Below are positions 1-11,129 of a stretch of DNA of 64,000 nt, piece after piece. Positions within the stretch are counted from its first letter, which is position 1. Every line of letters begins with the position of its first letter. The DNA comes from Gonapodya prolifera JEL478 (Eukaryota > Monoblepharomycota > Monoblepharidomycetes > Monoblepharidales > Gonapodyaceae), in contig KQ965848.1 in NCBI GenBank assembly GCA_001574975.1, positions 62,001-126,000 on the forward strand, written 5' to 3'. Below the pieces are notes generated by a model. The model was not told the origin of the DNA. It did no database searches and saw only the letters and a list, made by a program, of their open reading frames with translations. The translations under genes and the position numbers were made by a program.

Positions 1-1563
1 GTTGGGAGGGAAGAAGGCCGCGGTACCGAAGGACAGGCCCTCCTTCGCGCTGTACGAGGCAGTGGCGCTCGATCTTGATGTAAGACTGCCGATTTGGGAA
101 AATTTGAGAGATTTGTAGCGTCTCTTGGCCCGCAGCTGCGAGCGGTGGTCGATTTCACGAGGTTCGCTCTTCGATGCGCCCAACGAAATCGGAATGATTC
201 GCGACCATTTTTCACTGAATACCCTCCAGAAATCCAGTAGAAGCCATCGAGAATAGTGAACGGATCATGATTTGCGGATACGTTCGAGCCCCGTTGTGAG
301 TCGCAGAACTCCCCGAACCGGATCCTCCAGACGGGTGGAACCCCACCAAACTAAAGGCCATTACGGGAGGTGCGTCTCATTTCACTTGCACTTTTGACTC
401 ACAAATTTACACGGATGACGTTACAGAGCGGTACAAGAAGTACCAGAGGAACGCAAAGTGGATCTCGCCCGCCGTTCCGTCAGCACTCCCCGTGTGCATT
501 CCATTGACAGAGATCAGTACTACGCGAACGGACCCGATCCCCGCGACAAAGACGAAAGTCCAGATATGGTTTTCGGCCGGAGAAGAAGCTTGGCTTCTTG
601 TTGAAGTGAGTTCTGCCCGTGAGACTCGCCTGGCGATCGAAGAATCCCCGTCGTGACTATGCCAACGTGGCCTTTAGTCTGCCCACCGCTCCGCAGAGCA
701 GTCGTTCCGCGACATTGAAGTAGCATCGCTCTCTGCACACATCTACTTCGCCCGTCTCAAACTCATCAAAACCCACCTGGACGGAATCCCACCATGGGAC
801 GTTATTCTCGTCGAGGCCGAGCGGCTGTACCTCGCCAGCCGGACAGAACCAGAGACTGCGGACCCGGACTCGCTCTTGTCAAAGTGCAGAGCCGGTCGTT
901 CAGACGGTTCGTTGTGTGGGATCTGGACAACTTGGAATGCTTTGAGTCGAATTCCCAGACGGTAAAGAAGGGCGTTGATGGGTCCAAATTGGGCTTCGTG
1001 AGTCATTAAAGCCGCGGTCTCCGCAATACTTTCCTGGCTCGCTTCTTTATTGACACGAACGCGCCCTCCTAGTTGGATGCACTTGATGACCTAATGTACA
1101 ACGATTTTGATTTACCTCTAGATGCCGAATCTCTTGCCAGGCGGCGGGATCGACGGAAAAAACGATTGCTTACTGCTCAAAATCTCGATCAGAAGGACGA
1201 CCCGATTCCCATCGTCGATACGGCACCTGCGCCGCAAGTACCATCGTCGGTGTGGCAGGACGCTCACTTGTTTCGGAATCCGCTGGAGGTGGAGGTGGAG
1301 GTGGAGGTGGAGGGACCGCAAGTGGCCCTTGGAACGACGTGGCGGTGTCCTGTTCCTGACTGTAGTAGGTCGTGGCTGGCGAATCGTCAAGTGAGTGGCT
1401 CCTGTTAGTCTGAATCCCGAATTGAGGTCGACACGACAACTCCGGACCTCCCTTGCAGTCGACAGTTCTGCAAACAGAATTTTTGGTCGAACAGCATATC
1501 AAAGAGCATTTGCCTATCCTTTTGAACCAGTGGTCACATCAGAGGTCATCCGAAAGGCGATGA
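1..1563 (+). CDS. C2H2 zinc-finger-like protein, 5' end outside window
   Basis: I do not recognise the family. Coding exons are visible at about 1-79, 427-604, 698-998, 1074-1390 and 1459-1563, joined by introns with GT(A/G)AG(A/T) donors. The last two exons carry an acidic and basic stretch (ALARRRDRRKKR), an EVEVEVEVE run from a GGAGGT hexanucleotide repeat near 1286-1312, then a single finger: CPVPDC in the penultimate exon and HIKEH in the last, so the finger is split by an intron. The end at TGA 1561-1563 is firm. Within the 698-998 exon the reading frame seems to change near residues DPDSLLSK (about position 885). That could be a missed mini-intron, a sequence error or decay. A DNA- or RNA-binding role is inferred only from the finger. 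Confidence 0.5.
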
Positions 1564-1636
1564 CGATGTTCGTGCGGGGATTTCAGATTCATTGTGGCTC
1601 GTATATATACCAATATGTAAATATGTACTCTAGTCG

Positions 1637-4600
1637 TTGCTTCTCATTCCATCACGAACGGCATTCAAGTCATCTTGCGTTCAACCGATAACGGCGGATT
1701 TCCGGGGCAACGGTCCGGGCCGCAGCTCCAACCTTTGTATGAGGGTGACGGTCCCTCGAATTCTCGCAGCCACTCCTCTCCGACGTCGCTTCGTCGCCTT
1801 TCCTCCGTCTGTCTCTGTTGCTGCCACCTTTGCGGGCCCAGCATCTCACCGGAATCTCTGTGAACCTTTGACCGCGTCACGGACCCCAACACGTGCTTTT
1901 TCCAGCCGCACATTCCCACATTCCCATCGCAAAACCGCGCAATCGCCGCCGCGGAAGTCGTACCCTGCATCTTTACTTCACCTTAGACACAACGTAGACT
2001 CGGAATCGGCTCAGGGAGTGATGGCAGAACAAAACAAAGAAGGCGGTGCGGAATTCGCCGCGAAGATCATCGATGGGAAGGCGCTCGCTTCGTGAGTTGT
2101 GGTGATGCTCTTTTTCCGTTCTTATGGGAGCGAGATTCCATATATCCTCAAACGTGGCTACACACCTGCTTCCGACTTGAAACGTTGCCATCCCAACCCG
2201 CAGCACCGTCCGGGCCCGCGTAAAGACCGAAATCGCCGAAATCAAAGCCAAAAAATCTTCGTTTTCGCCGTCGATTACCATTGTTCAGGTTGGGAGTCGC
2301 GAGGACTCGTCGATTTACGTTCGGATGAAAGTTCAAGCTGCTACGGAAGTGAGTCGTCAAAAATTTCAAACATTTTGAGTGAATTGGTGTGCGGAGGATA
2401 TGTGACCCACGTACCGTGGGCGAGAAGCTCTTTGCGGGGTGTCAAACTGCCCAACAGTCGCCCTGTTTTCCGGACCTGCTATTCGCGCCAAATCCTTCCG
2501 TTTTTCGTGATTGAAAACTGGAATGAAATCTCATGAGATTGCAATTTCAATCATCCAGGCTGGTATCAGCGCGACCCACACGAAACTACCAGACGACACC
2601 ACGGAAGCAGCTGTGAGTTGACAGTAGTCGGTTCCAGCCCTCTATCCGTCATAATGTGACGCCCTTCTTTGAAATCCCTTGCTTTTCCTACCTGCAACAT
2701 GCTACTCCGATTCCTTACGACTCCCAGCTTCTTTCTCTCATCCGTGACTTGAACGCTGACCCATCAGTTCATGGAATCCTGGTCCAACTTCCCATTCCGG
2801 CGCACATCGATGAAGCAAAGGTGACCAACGCTATCGCCGCTGAGAAGGATGTTGATGGGTGAGTATGCTTCCCAGGCCCCATCTTTGGTCGGGGCGTTGA
2901 CGAAGTTTGGACTTCACCCTTCCCCCCGTCCTCCTTCAGACTTCACCCCGAAAATGTAGGAGAGCTCGGTAAGAAGTCTGGGAACCCTCTGTTTGTTGCG
3001 TGTACTCCTCTTGGGTGTATGGAGATGCTTAAGAGTGTGGGTTGTGACCCCAAGGGCAAAATCGCTGTCGTCATCGGTCGGAGCAACATTGTCGTGAGTG
3101 ATTCCCCAACATTTCAAATTATTATTGGCCCTTGACACTTCGACTTTGCAAAGGGTCGCCCCATGGCAGCTCTTCTTACCGCAGCGAATGCCACCGTCAC
3201 TGTGTGCCACTCTCAGACACCATCCCTGTCCCACTTTGTGTCCGCAGCAGACATTGTTGTGGCTGCCGCCGGTCACCCCAATCTCGTTCGAGGAGAATGG
3301 CTCAAGAAAGGAGCGGTCGTCATCGATGTCGGCACCAACGCCGTGGAGGACAAGACCAAGAAAGCGGGCGTTCGTTGGGTCGGTGACTGCGCATTTGATG
3401 AGTGTGTCAAGGTTGCTGGTGCAATCACACCGGTGCCTGGAGGAGGTTTGTTCAACTCGTTTTGCGCAAGATGTTGTCGTCGCTAACCCAAAACTCATGC
3501 AGTCGGACCAATGACTGTCGCCATGCTCATGTCGAACGTCTTAACCTCCGCGAAACGATTTCTCACCCTCTCTACAACTCGGCCAGCTATGAGCTATCTA
3601 CCTTTGAAACTCGAGACACCCGTGCCGAGCGATTTGCAAATTGCACGCGCCCAGAAGCCGAAGCATATCGCTTTGGTTGCAGAAGAAATCGGTGTAGCAC
3701 CTGGCGAGGTGAAGAAAACTGTGGTTGGAGCAGGACGTGTACAATCAAGACGTCATAACATTGCTCTTCACAGCTGGAACTCTACGGAGAGACCAAGGCC
3801 AAGATTAAACTGGACGTTTTGAAGAGGCTTCAGGGTAGGAAGAACGGAAAATACGTTGTCGTCACCGGGTGAGCTATTGGAGCAATGTCATAGGGTGGTC
3901 TGAACTAAATCCACTGCAACAGGATTACTCCCACCCCTCTTGGTGAAGGAAAGTCCACAACCACCATTGGTCTTTGCCAAGCCCTCGGTTCCCGCCTCAA
4001 CCGTCTTTCCTTCGCTACCGTGCGACAACCCTCCCAAGGACCAACTTTTGGAATCAAGGGAGGCGCGGCAGGAGGAGGATACGCCCAAGTTATTCCGATG
4101 GAGGAGTTCAACTTGCATTTGACCGGAGACTTGCACGCGGTGACCGCGACGAACAATTTGCTGGGTAGGTGCTGCTTTCTCAATCCTTAGATAATGCTGA
4201 TCCAATTAACTTCGTCACCGTCTACTTTCACCTTATGTATGCCTCAGCTGCCAGCATCGACGCCCGTATCTTCCACGAAGCAACATCCACAGACGAACAG
4301 CTCTTTAACCGCCTCTGTCCCCTGAAAAAGGGCGCTCGCACATTCTCCCCCGTTATGTTTCGTCGCCTCAAGAAGCTTGGAATCACCACCACGGACCCCA
4401 ACCAGCTGACACCAGAGGAGCGTAGCCGCTTTGTGCGGTTAGACATTGACCCTGCTACCATTACCTGGCAGAGAGTCGTCGACACCAACGATCGGTTCTT
4501 GAGGAAAATCACAGTCGGCCAGGGTCCTCAGGAGGGTGGCATGACACGACAGACAGGATTTGACATTGCTGTGGCGAGTGAAGTAATGGCCGTTTTGGCC

Positions 4601-5914
4601 TTGACGACGGACATTGAGGATATGAGGGAACGGTTAGGAAGGATGGTGGTCGCGACAAGCAAGAGCGGGGAGCCGATCTCGGCGGACGATCTGGGAGTTG
4701 GTGGTGCTTTGACGGTGCTCATGAAGGATGCCATTAAGCCAAACTTGATGCAAACTCTCGAGGTGAGTTGATTCTCCTCACAGTGGAGGTCATATGCCAG
4801 CTCACCGACGTCTCCGCCCAAGGGAACTCCCGTCCTTGTACACGCTGGTCCTTTTGCAAATATCGCCCACGGAAACTCCTCCATTCTTGCCGATATTGTT
4901 GCCCTTAAACTTGCAGGATCAGACCCGTCCACCCCTGACGCTCTTCCCGGCTATGTTGTAACGGAGGCCGGTTTTGGAGCTGATATGGGTGCTGAAAAGT
5001 TCTTTGACATTAAATGCCGGGCTTCCGGACTTGTGCCCGACGCTGCAGTACTTGTTGCCACCGTTCGCGCTCTCAAAATGCACGGTGGCGGGCCTGATGT
5101 CGTCGCAGGAAAGCCACTTCCCGAGGCCTACAGCAAAGAGAACGTACCGCTGGTGACAGCAGGATGCGCCAACCTCGCTCGCCACATTGAAAACACCCGC
5201 CGCTTCGGTGTTCCTGTAGTGGTCGCCATCAACCGGTACTCTACTGACACAGACGCAGAGCTCGAAGCGGTGCGGGAGGCTGCTGTTGCTGCCGGAGCCC
5301 ACTCGGCTGTCGTGTGCGACCACTGGGCCCGTGGTGGTGCAGGCGCGGAGGACTTGGCGAAGGCCGTCGTTGCTGCGTCTGAGGACCCTGCGAGACCAGA
5401 GTTCAAGTTCCTTTATGACTTGAATCTGACCATTGAGGAGAAAATTGCGGCGATTGCCAAGGACATTTATAGGGCGGACGGTATCGATATGTCGGAGCAG
5501 GCAAAAGCGAAGGCCGCGCTGTACGCCCAGCAAGGGTTCGACAAGCTCCCTATTTGCATGGCCAAAACCCAGTACAGCTTCTCGCACGACCCCAAGCTCA
5601 AGGGCGCCCCGTCGGGTGAGTGGAACTTTCCTCGTTTTTGACCTGCATCGTTGGGAGCCTGAAAAATCATGTAATTCGCTCGGCGGTTACCAAAGGTTTC
5701 ACCGTGCCGATCCGCGATATCCGCGCCAGCGTCGGTGCTGGGTTCCTGTACCCACTGCTTGGCGAAATGGCAACCATGCCGGGTCTTCCTACGGTACGTC
5801 ATGGTTTGACATTTTGCATGGGGAATACGCTCGATTCTTGTCTTTCGAATTCAGCGCCCTGCCGTGTACGACATTGACCTTTCACCGGACGGTCAAATTA
5901 CAGGACTTTTCTAA
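1637..5914 (+). CDS. C1-tetrahydrofolate synthase, trifunctional (MTHFD1/ADE3/MIS1 type)
   Basis: Thirteen exons (1637-2091, 2204-2348, 2559-2612, 2728-2858, 2940-3093, 3154-3445, 3503-3708, 3774-3868, 3923-4164, 4248-4762, 4823-5615, 5696-5793, 5855-5914) join in frame to 1079 codons. The N-terminal dehydrogenase/cyclohydrolase domain shows the catalytic YxxxK (IYVRMK) after QVGSREDSS, then [14 protein letters not shown] and PGGVGPMTV. The C-terminal 10-formyl-THF synthetase has the ATP loop TPLGEGKST and ends in GLF, as is typical for the family. It interconverts methylene-, methenyl-, formyl-THF and formate for purine and thymidylate supply. ATGs at 1637 and 1739 add a basic, Ser/Arg-rich leader like a mitochondrial presequence. 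ATG 2021 would give 951 residues, the usual cytosolic length. Both forms may be made from one gene. Confidence 0.95.
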
Positions 5915-6180
5915 ATGAGGCGACTCTTCTTCCGGCGGCGATTTGGCAGCCCCTGCCCCGATAGATCATCACACAAGGAAACCTTTTCGACAACCTCCCG
6001 TTGAGGATTTTTCGGACGGCTTTAGAATTCCTTTTAGAAAAAAACATTGCACGGAGATCGCGCTCCAAGCTAGTGCAATACACAGATCCTTCCCAAATAT
6101 TCGACACCCTTGAACCTTCATCCCTATGCAATTCACAAACTCGAACTTCTCCACTGCTCCACCCATTCCTTCTCAGCATA

Positions 6181-9100
6181 TCACAGCGCCGCACTCCCAC
6201 AGGTACACTTATCCAAACTTTCCATAAGCTTGTCGCAGATCTCAGACAGCTCCTTTAAAAGAAAATCAAAAACGTCAGTTTCCATTCTTCCCCAGTCATC
6301 TACACAGCTCCTGTTCCTCCTCTGAAAACTCACCTTGTTCTCCCCGGCACGCTTCTCTGCCTCTGCCTCCGCGGCGCGCACCTGCACCTCCTTCTGCTGC
6401 AGCCGGGCCTTGAGCAGCATAGACTCCTTTTCGTGGCCTGCACGTATACGAGCAAGTTCGGTATTTGCACTGGCGTTGTGTGGAGAGGATCGGAAGTGAG
6501 CACGAAATCTCCCCACCACCACAACAGGTATTGCAAACGCACCCCTCGAGCTTCCCCTCAGCATGCTTCTTCAAGGCGTCGTACTTGTTCTTCCACAAGT
6601 CCAGCTCCTCCTGTAGGGCCGCCTGTCGCTTTTTGGCTTGCTCTTCGTCCTGTGGTAAAGAGTATGGGGGTAATGACAGCACAAACGTAAGGTTTGGGTT
6701 CCATGTCCCCCTTCCCAGCACGACAACCCACCCTTCGTCTCCCGCCCTCCTCCTCGACCAATTGCTGCCTGAGCCCGCCCACAACCTTCTCCATTGCCGA
6801 GACTTGTTCGCTCTTGCGCGTGGTTTCGACGCGAGCTTGGTTGAGTTGGAGCGTGTGGCGTTGGGTTTGGAGTTGGTTGTCAGCTAACGAAAGAGAAACA
6901 GGTGTCCAAAGTAAACGTGATACTGTAAGGTTCGGGCGAAGGGAACGGGACATCTTCAACAAGGGTTACCACGCACCTATCACACCCTCCATAGTCTCCT
7001 CCCACTCGTTCATCACTACAGCCATCTTCTGCACCTCCTGCTCGGCTTTTTCCTTCTCTCGTTGCGCGGTTTCAGCTTGTTCCTTCAGTTGCTTTTTCTG
7101 TGTCCGTGTGGGTTGGTTGAGGCCGAAACGCATCGGGTTTGTCACAACCACAAAGCCACACACTATCCAAAACCACATAACGTACCTCGGCCTCCCACTC
7201 CGCCCGCATCCTCTCCACGTCCCGCTCCGTATACTTTGGCACGCTCCGCGGGCTCGTTGGGGCGTCGAGAATATCCAGTAACGAGCCTTGCATCTGCACC
7301 TGCAGCTGTGCCTGCTGCGATTGTGAGTACACCTGAGGTGACGGCCCAATCCCCACTGCAGACCCGACAGCGAGAGACCGCCCCGGCGACGCGTCCATCA
7401 GACTCATCCCAGACCCCATCCCCGAGCCAGCCCCACCAGCGGCCGGCGCCGAAGTGGAGGAAACCGGCCGCTTAACAGGCGACGCGAACGCCATGAGCAA
7501 ATCAATGCTCGCGAGAGGGTCGAATTCGGCAAGTGTGGGCGGCGAGGATGCGGGGAGGGTGAAGAATGCGGGTGGAGGTGTGGGCGCGGCAGCGGCAGCA
7601 GCAGCAGTCGTGGTGGTGGCGGTGGTGGTGGAGGGCAATGGGAAGAACGGGTTCATCCCAATCGGTGCTGCCGCCGGTGCCGGTGCCGCGGGACCAGCGG
7701 CGAAGGGTGATGGGGCGAGCGATAGCGTGGCTGTAGTCAAAGAGGGAAGTGTCGCAGAAGGAGAGAGCGCCGTCGCCATTGCGGGGCTACCGATGGTCGC
7801 TGGGGCGGGTTGTGCGGTGCCGGCGATCAAGTTCATCGCGGGGAAAGACGGAGCAGACACGACACTTGAGACGTTCGGCGAGGCGGGCGCCGGTGTCGAT
7901 GTCGGCGCGAGTGCAGTTACGGGATCGGTCGCAGGAACAACCGACTCCCTCCGCTGCTTCTTCACTCTCGGTCCACTCTGCCTGCTCCCCTCCTCCCCCG
8001 CCGCCGCCTTTGCCTCGTCACTCGCCACCCCGCCCACACTCCCTGCACTCTCCTGCTGCATGTGGCCTTGCCCACCTCCAACGTCGACCTCCACATCATT
8101 CTCCGCGCGGCGTTTGGTCCCGTGCGACTCCTGGACCACCGGAGCGTCCACTTCTCCAACCGACCCCACTACAGAGACCGGCACTGATGCGGCAGGAGCG
8201 GATGCAGTGGAAGGACCGCGATCCGACGATGTGGGGCGTGACCGGAGCGAGGGCGGTTTGGCGGGGAGGGCGGGGCGGGGTGGTTTGGCGGGGGCGGTTG
8301 TAGTGGGAGGTGGTGGTGCGGGAGTCGTGGCGGTGGCGGCGGTGGTGGTGGTGGGAACTGGTATGGAAGACGTCCCGGGAGTGGGGACTGCGGAAGGTGT
8401 CATTGTGGATGGCGCGGGAGCAGCAGGCGTAGGTGTGACAGCGACAGTCACGGCAGGTGGAGCAGGTTTCGCCATCGCCACGTGCACCTTGGGCGCCTTG
8501 GCAGCTTTAGGTGTCGCGATGGGAGACGCGGCGACCGGATCTGGTGCGTGTTTGGGCGTGGATGGCGTCGCAGTGTGAGTTGGTTTTGCGAGCGTGCGCC
8601 GGGGTTCGGGCGTTTCTGCCGTCGGTTTGGGTGTCGCGTTGGTGGGTGGGTGAGTGTGGTGAGGAGCGGTAGGAGCGGAGGCAACGGTAGGAGTCGAGGC
8701 AGGTTTGGGCGGGGGTCGGCGGGAGATGGACGACTTGACCGCCGCAAGACGAGCCCGAGCAGCCGCTGAGGGTGTTTGAGCGACGGGCGAGTTACGCTGC
8801 TGCTGTTGAGACTCCTTGTGCTGGTGTTTATTAACGGTGGAGATGGGCGTTTTGGCGGGGGTTTTGGCCAGCGGCGTCTGTGCGAGGATGTTGTGTCTGT
8901 GCGAGTTCTTTGATAGGGGCGTTGACGGCGGTCCTCCAGCGTGTGATGGTGTGACACTAAGGGCCGAGGCGAGTATGTCAATGTCCTCTTTTTGGAGGGG
9001 ACGGTCAAGAGGGGCGATATCGAACGCGTCGTCGTCCGAGTCCCCATCACCATCTGCATCTGCGTCTGCATCTGCGGCGCCGAACGTGGCGTGGGTGAGT

Positions 9101-9399
9101 GACGAGGGAGACAGGTGGAACGATTGGTCCAGCTGGGGGGATGAGCGGCCGTGTGGGATGTTGAACGAGGTAGAGGTTGACGCGGCGGCGGCGGTTGTGG
9201 GAGACGCAGCATAGGAGAAGGGCCGTTTGGGAGGGGCGTGCATGTGCGAGTGCGCGGGGTCGGCAGAGTTTTCCTTCCCTGGAGAGTCCATTGGTGTATC
9301 GAACCCTTCAAGACTTGCGTCATCGAGGGTGAGTGTATCCCCGCCGTCGAAGGAGATGTCGTCGATGCCCATCGCGTCAGAGGAGAGGATGTCTGTCAT
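6181..9399 (-). CDS. TACC-family coiled-coil protein (Alp7-like)
   Basis: Six exons (9399-7186, 7097-6977, 6883-6732, 6649-6543, 6469-6334, 6252-6181) give 933 residues. Roughly 730 N-terminal residues are low-complexity Pro/Ala/Thr/Ser with an acidic patch and a KEN box (SPGKENS). The last about 200 residues form an unbroken predicted coiled coil beginning PKYTERDVERM and closing with ELSEICDKLMESLDK, which matches the conserved end of the TACC domain (ELTxICDDLISKMEK in animals). TACC proteins load chTOG/Alp14-type microtubule polymerases onto spindle poles. An earlier in-frame ATG at 9537 exists; a GTGAGA donor soon after it suggests that stretch is 5' leader. All exon junctions are phase-consistent. 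The family call rests on the C-terminus only. Confidence 0.8.
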
Positions 9400-10075
9400 T
9401 GCGGTTGGTGGCGGGGTGTGGCTGGCGTACGGTATCGGTTTTGAGAGTGTTGGCGGTGGACGGAACGCGGCGGATGGGACAAGTCTCACCTGGATTCCAC
9501 CGAAAATGCTCTTTTCTACTTTCGCTCGTCTTCTCAATCGGTTATCGTTCCAATCGGCGCTTGGTTCTTCCGGTCGCAGTGTCCGTTCGCGGGTGTCTTT
9601 CCTCGAATCAGAGCGAGCAATGTTGACGTCCAGTTTCCGCTAAGAGTCTCGATCGATCTCCTGTGGGGGCGGATGTCGGTGGACAATGATTGCTTGTTGA
9701 GTGTGTGCGGAATGGTGCGCTGGTGCGGGCACAAAATTATGTGCCATTCGGTTGTGTGCGCAAGGGCCACACACTCACCTCATTTCACTCTCGCGATTTT
9801 GTGCCTTCGATGCCGTTCGGTCCGGAATGCATCAGTTATTCTCGGCAACCATCTAATATGATTTTTTGGGTGTCTTTTGCACGCCTTGCGGCGGTAGGGT
9901 GGTGACCCGAACATGTGTGCGTACGCATCGTTCCACCGAGGCTCCAACAGCGTCACAGTTAAGCCAGCTCACTTCACAAGTAACTTCCTAGAGTACATGA
10001 GAGCTTAATCATGTTTAATATTTACGCACGTTGACCAACCAGACCCCAGATTACCTGGCAGGGGGTTGACGTCAT
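9400..10075. other. Intergenic, upstream of the TACC gene
   Basis: No exon with conserved protein similarity was found. It presumably holds the promoter and 5' leader of the minus-strand TACC gene. Base composition stays CpG-containing up to about 10075, where it changes abruptly. Confidence 0.4.
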
Positions 10076-11095
10076 GTAACATCCTTGGTACTTTTTGAAT
10101 ACCTAGCCATACCCAGACACAACATAAGTGGCATGAGTTGGAACCTGCCGCTGTGATTTTACTTCATGTCATTCCATCACTTCTGTGTGATGAGCACTGA
10201 CTAATTGCCAATTGGTCAGCAGTCTTCACACCAACCTATTGCATATGACAATTCTTGAATCATTTTACTGTCCTGCCTACCTTGACCTTGAATGTTGATT
10301 CACTTACATCACTTGTGCTCTATTTCCATGCAGTACATCAATGGTGTCTGTGGCTCTTTACAACCTTTGAAAGCATTTCAGATAACTGGCTTGGCAACTT
10401 CTTTATGTCACAGTATGGTTGTCAAGTTCCCAAATGTATTGTGCCTGGCTGGGAGTTGTTTATCTCCAGGGCAGACTAGTACTCAGGCACACAGGCATGT
10501 TGCGCTTGATAGTGTTCATGCACAGGCAAGAAGTACCCCAACTCCCTTGTATCCTGTACTGATCTTGTACTAGCAGCAGCACAATAAGGCAAAATTACTT
10601 TTACATCACCATGACTGCTGAGTGCTGGCTAGGTGCTTTTAATTCAACTCTGACAGTGATGACAACATTGTATTGTCCATTTTGTGCTCTGTGACTGGTA
10701 CCTGTGTTGCCTCCTGTGTTGCTCAAGTCAAAACCAGCTTTGCTTTGCATATGACTGAGGAAACAAAAGTGCATGATCCTCCAAATTTGTAGCCAAGCCA
10801 ACTTAAGACTCTTGTTGTTTAGCTCATCAGAGCATACAAGAGGTGGGTATCTCATTTTGACTTATTGCAAGTTGCACCCTGGCAAGCTGTCCCTGGGTTG
10901 ATCCAAGGTCAGACTGTGTCTGTTGCAAGCTGAAATGGTTTGTCAATTGTCTACAAACAGATAAAACTCATGTGTAAGACAATAATCTCAAGTCCTGCAC
11001 CAGCCAGAGATCAACCACCTTCCAAACAACAAGTCAAATTGGCTGTCTGGATACAGAGCAGAAAATTGGAGGAAGTAAGGTAAAATTTCTTTGCC
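10076..11095. repeat. CpG-depleted block, probable decayed repeat
   Basis: By eye only about two CG dinucleotides occur in some 1,000 bases, while both flanks have several per 60-base line; TG and CA are abundant. This is what old cytosine methylation and deamination leave in a silenced transposon. I found no clear terminal repeats or target duplications, and the only longer open frame (minus strand, 10601-10855, 84 codons) has no recognisable family. It ends just where the truncated HEM-like gene begins. Confidence 0.5.
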
Positions 11096-11129
11096 CGAAG
11101 AGAATTTTTTTTACTCACGAGGTACACCG

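Noticed and set aside
7454-8578. 374-codon plus-strand frame rich in Gly, Ala and Val
   Set aside because: Shadow of the Pro/Ala/Thr-rich coding strand of the TACC gene.
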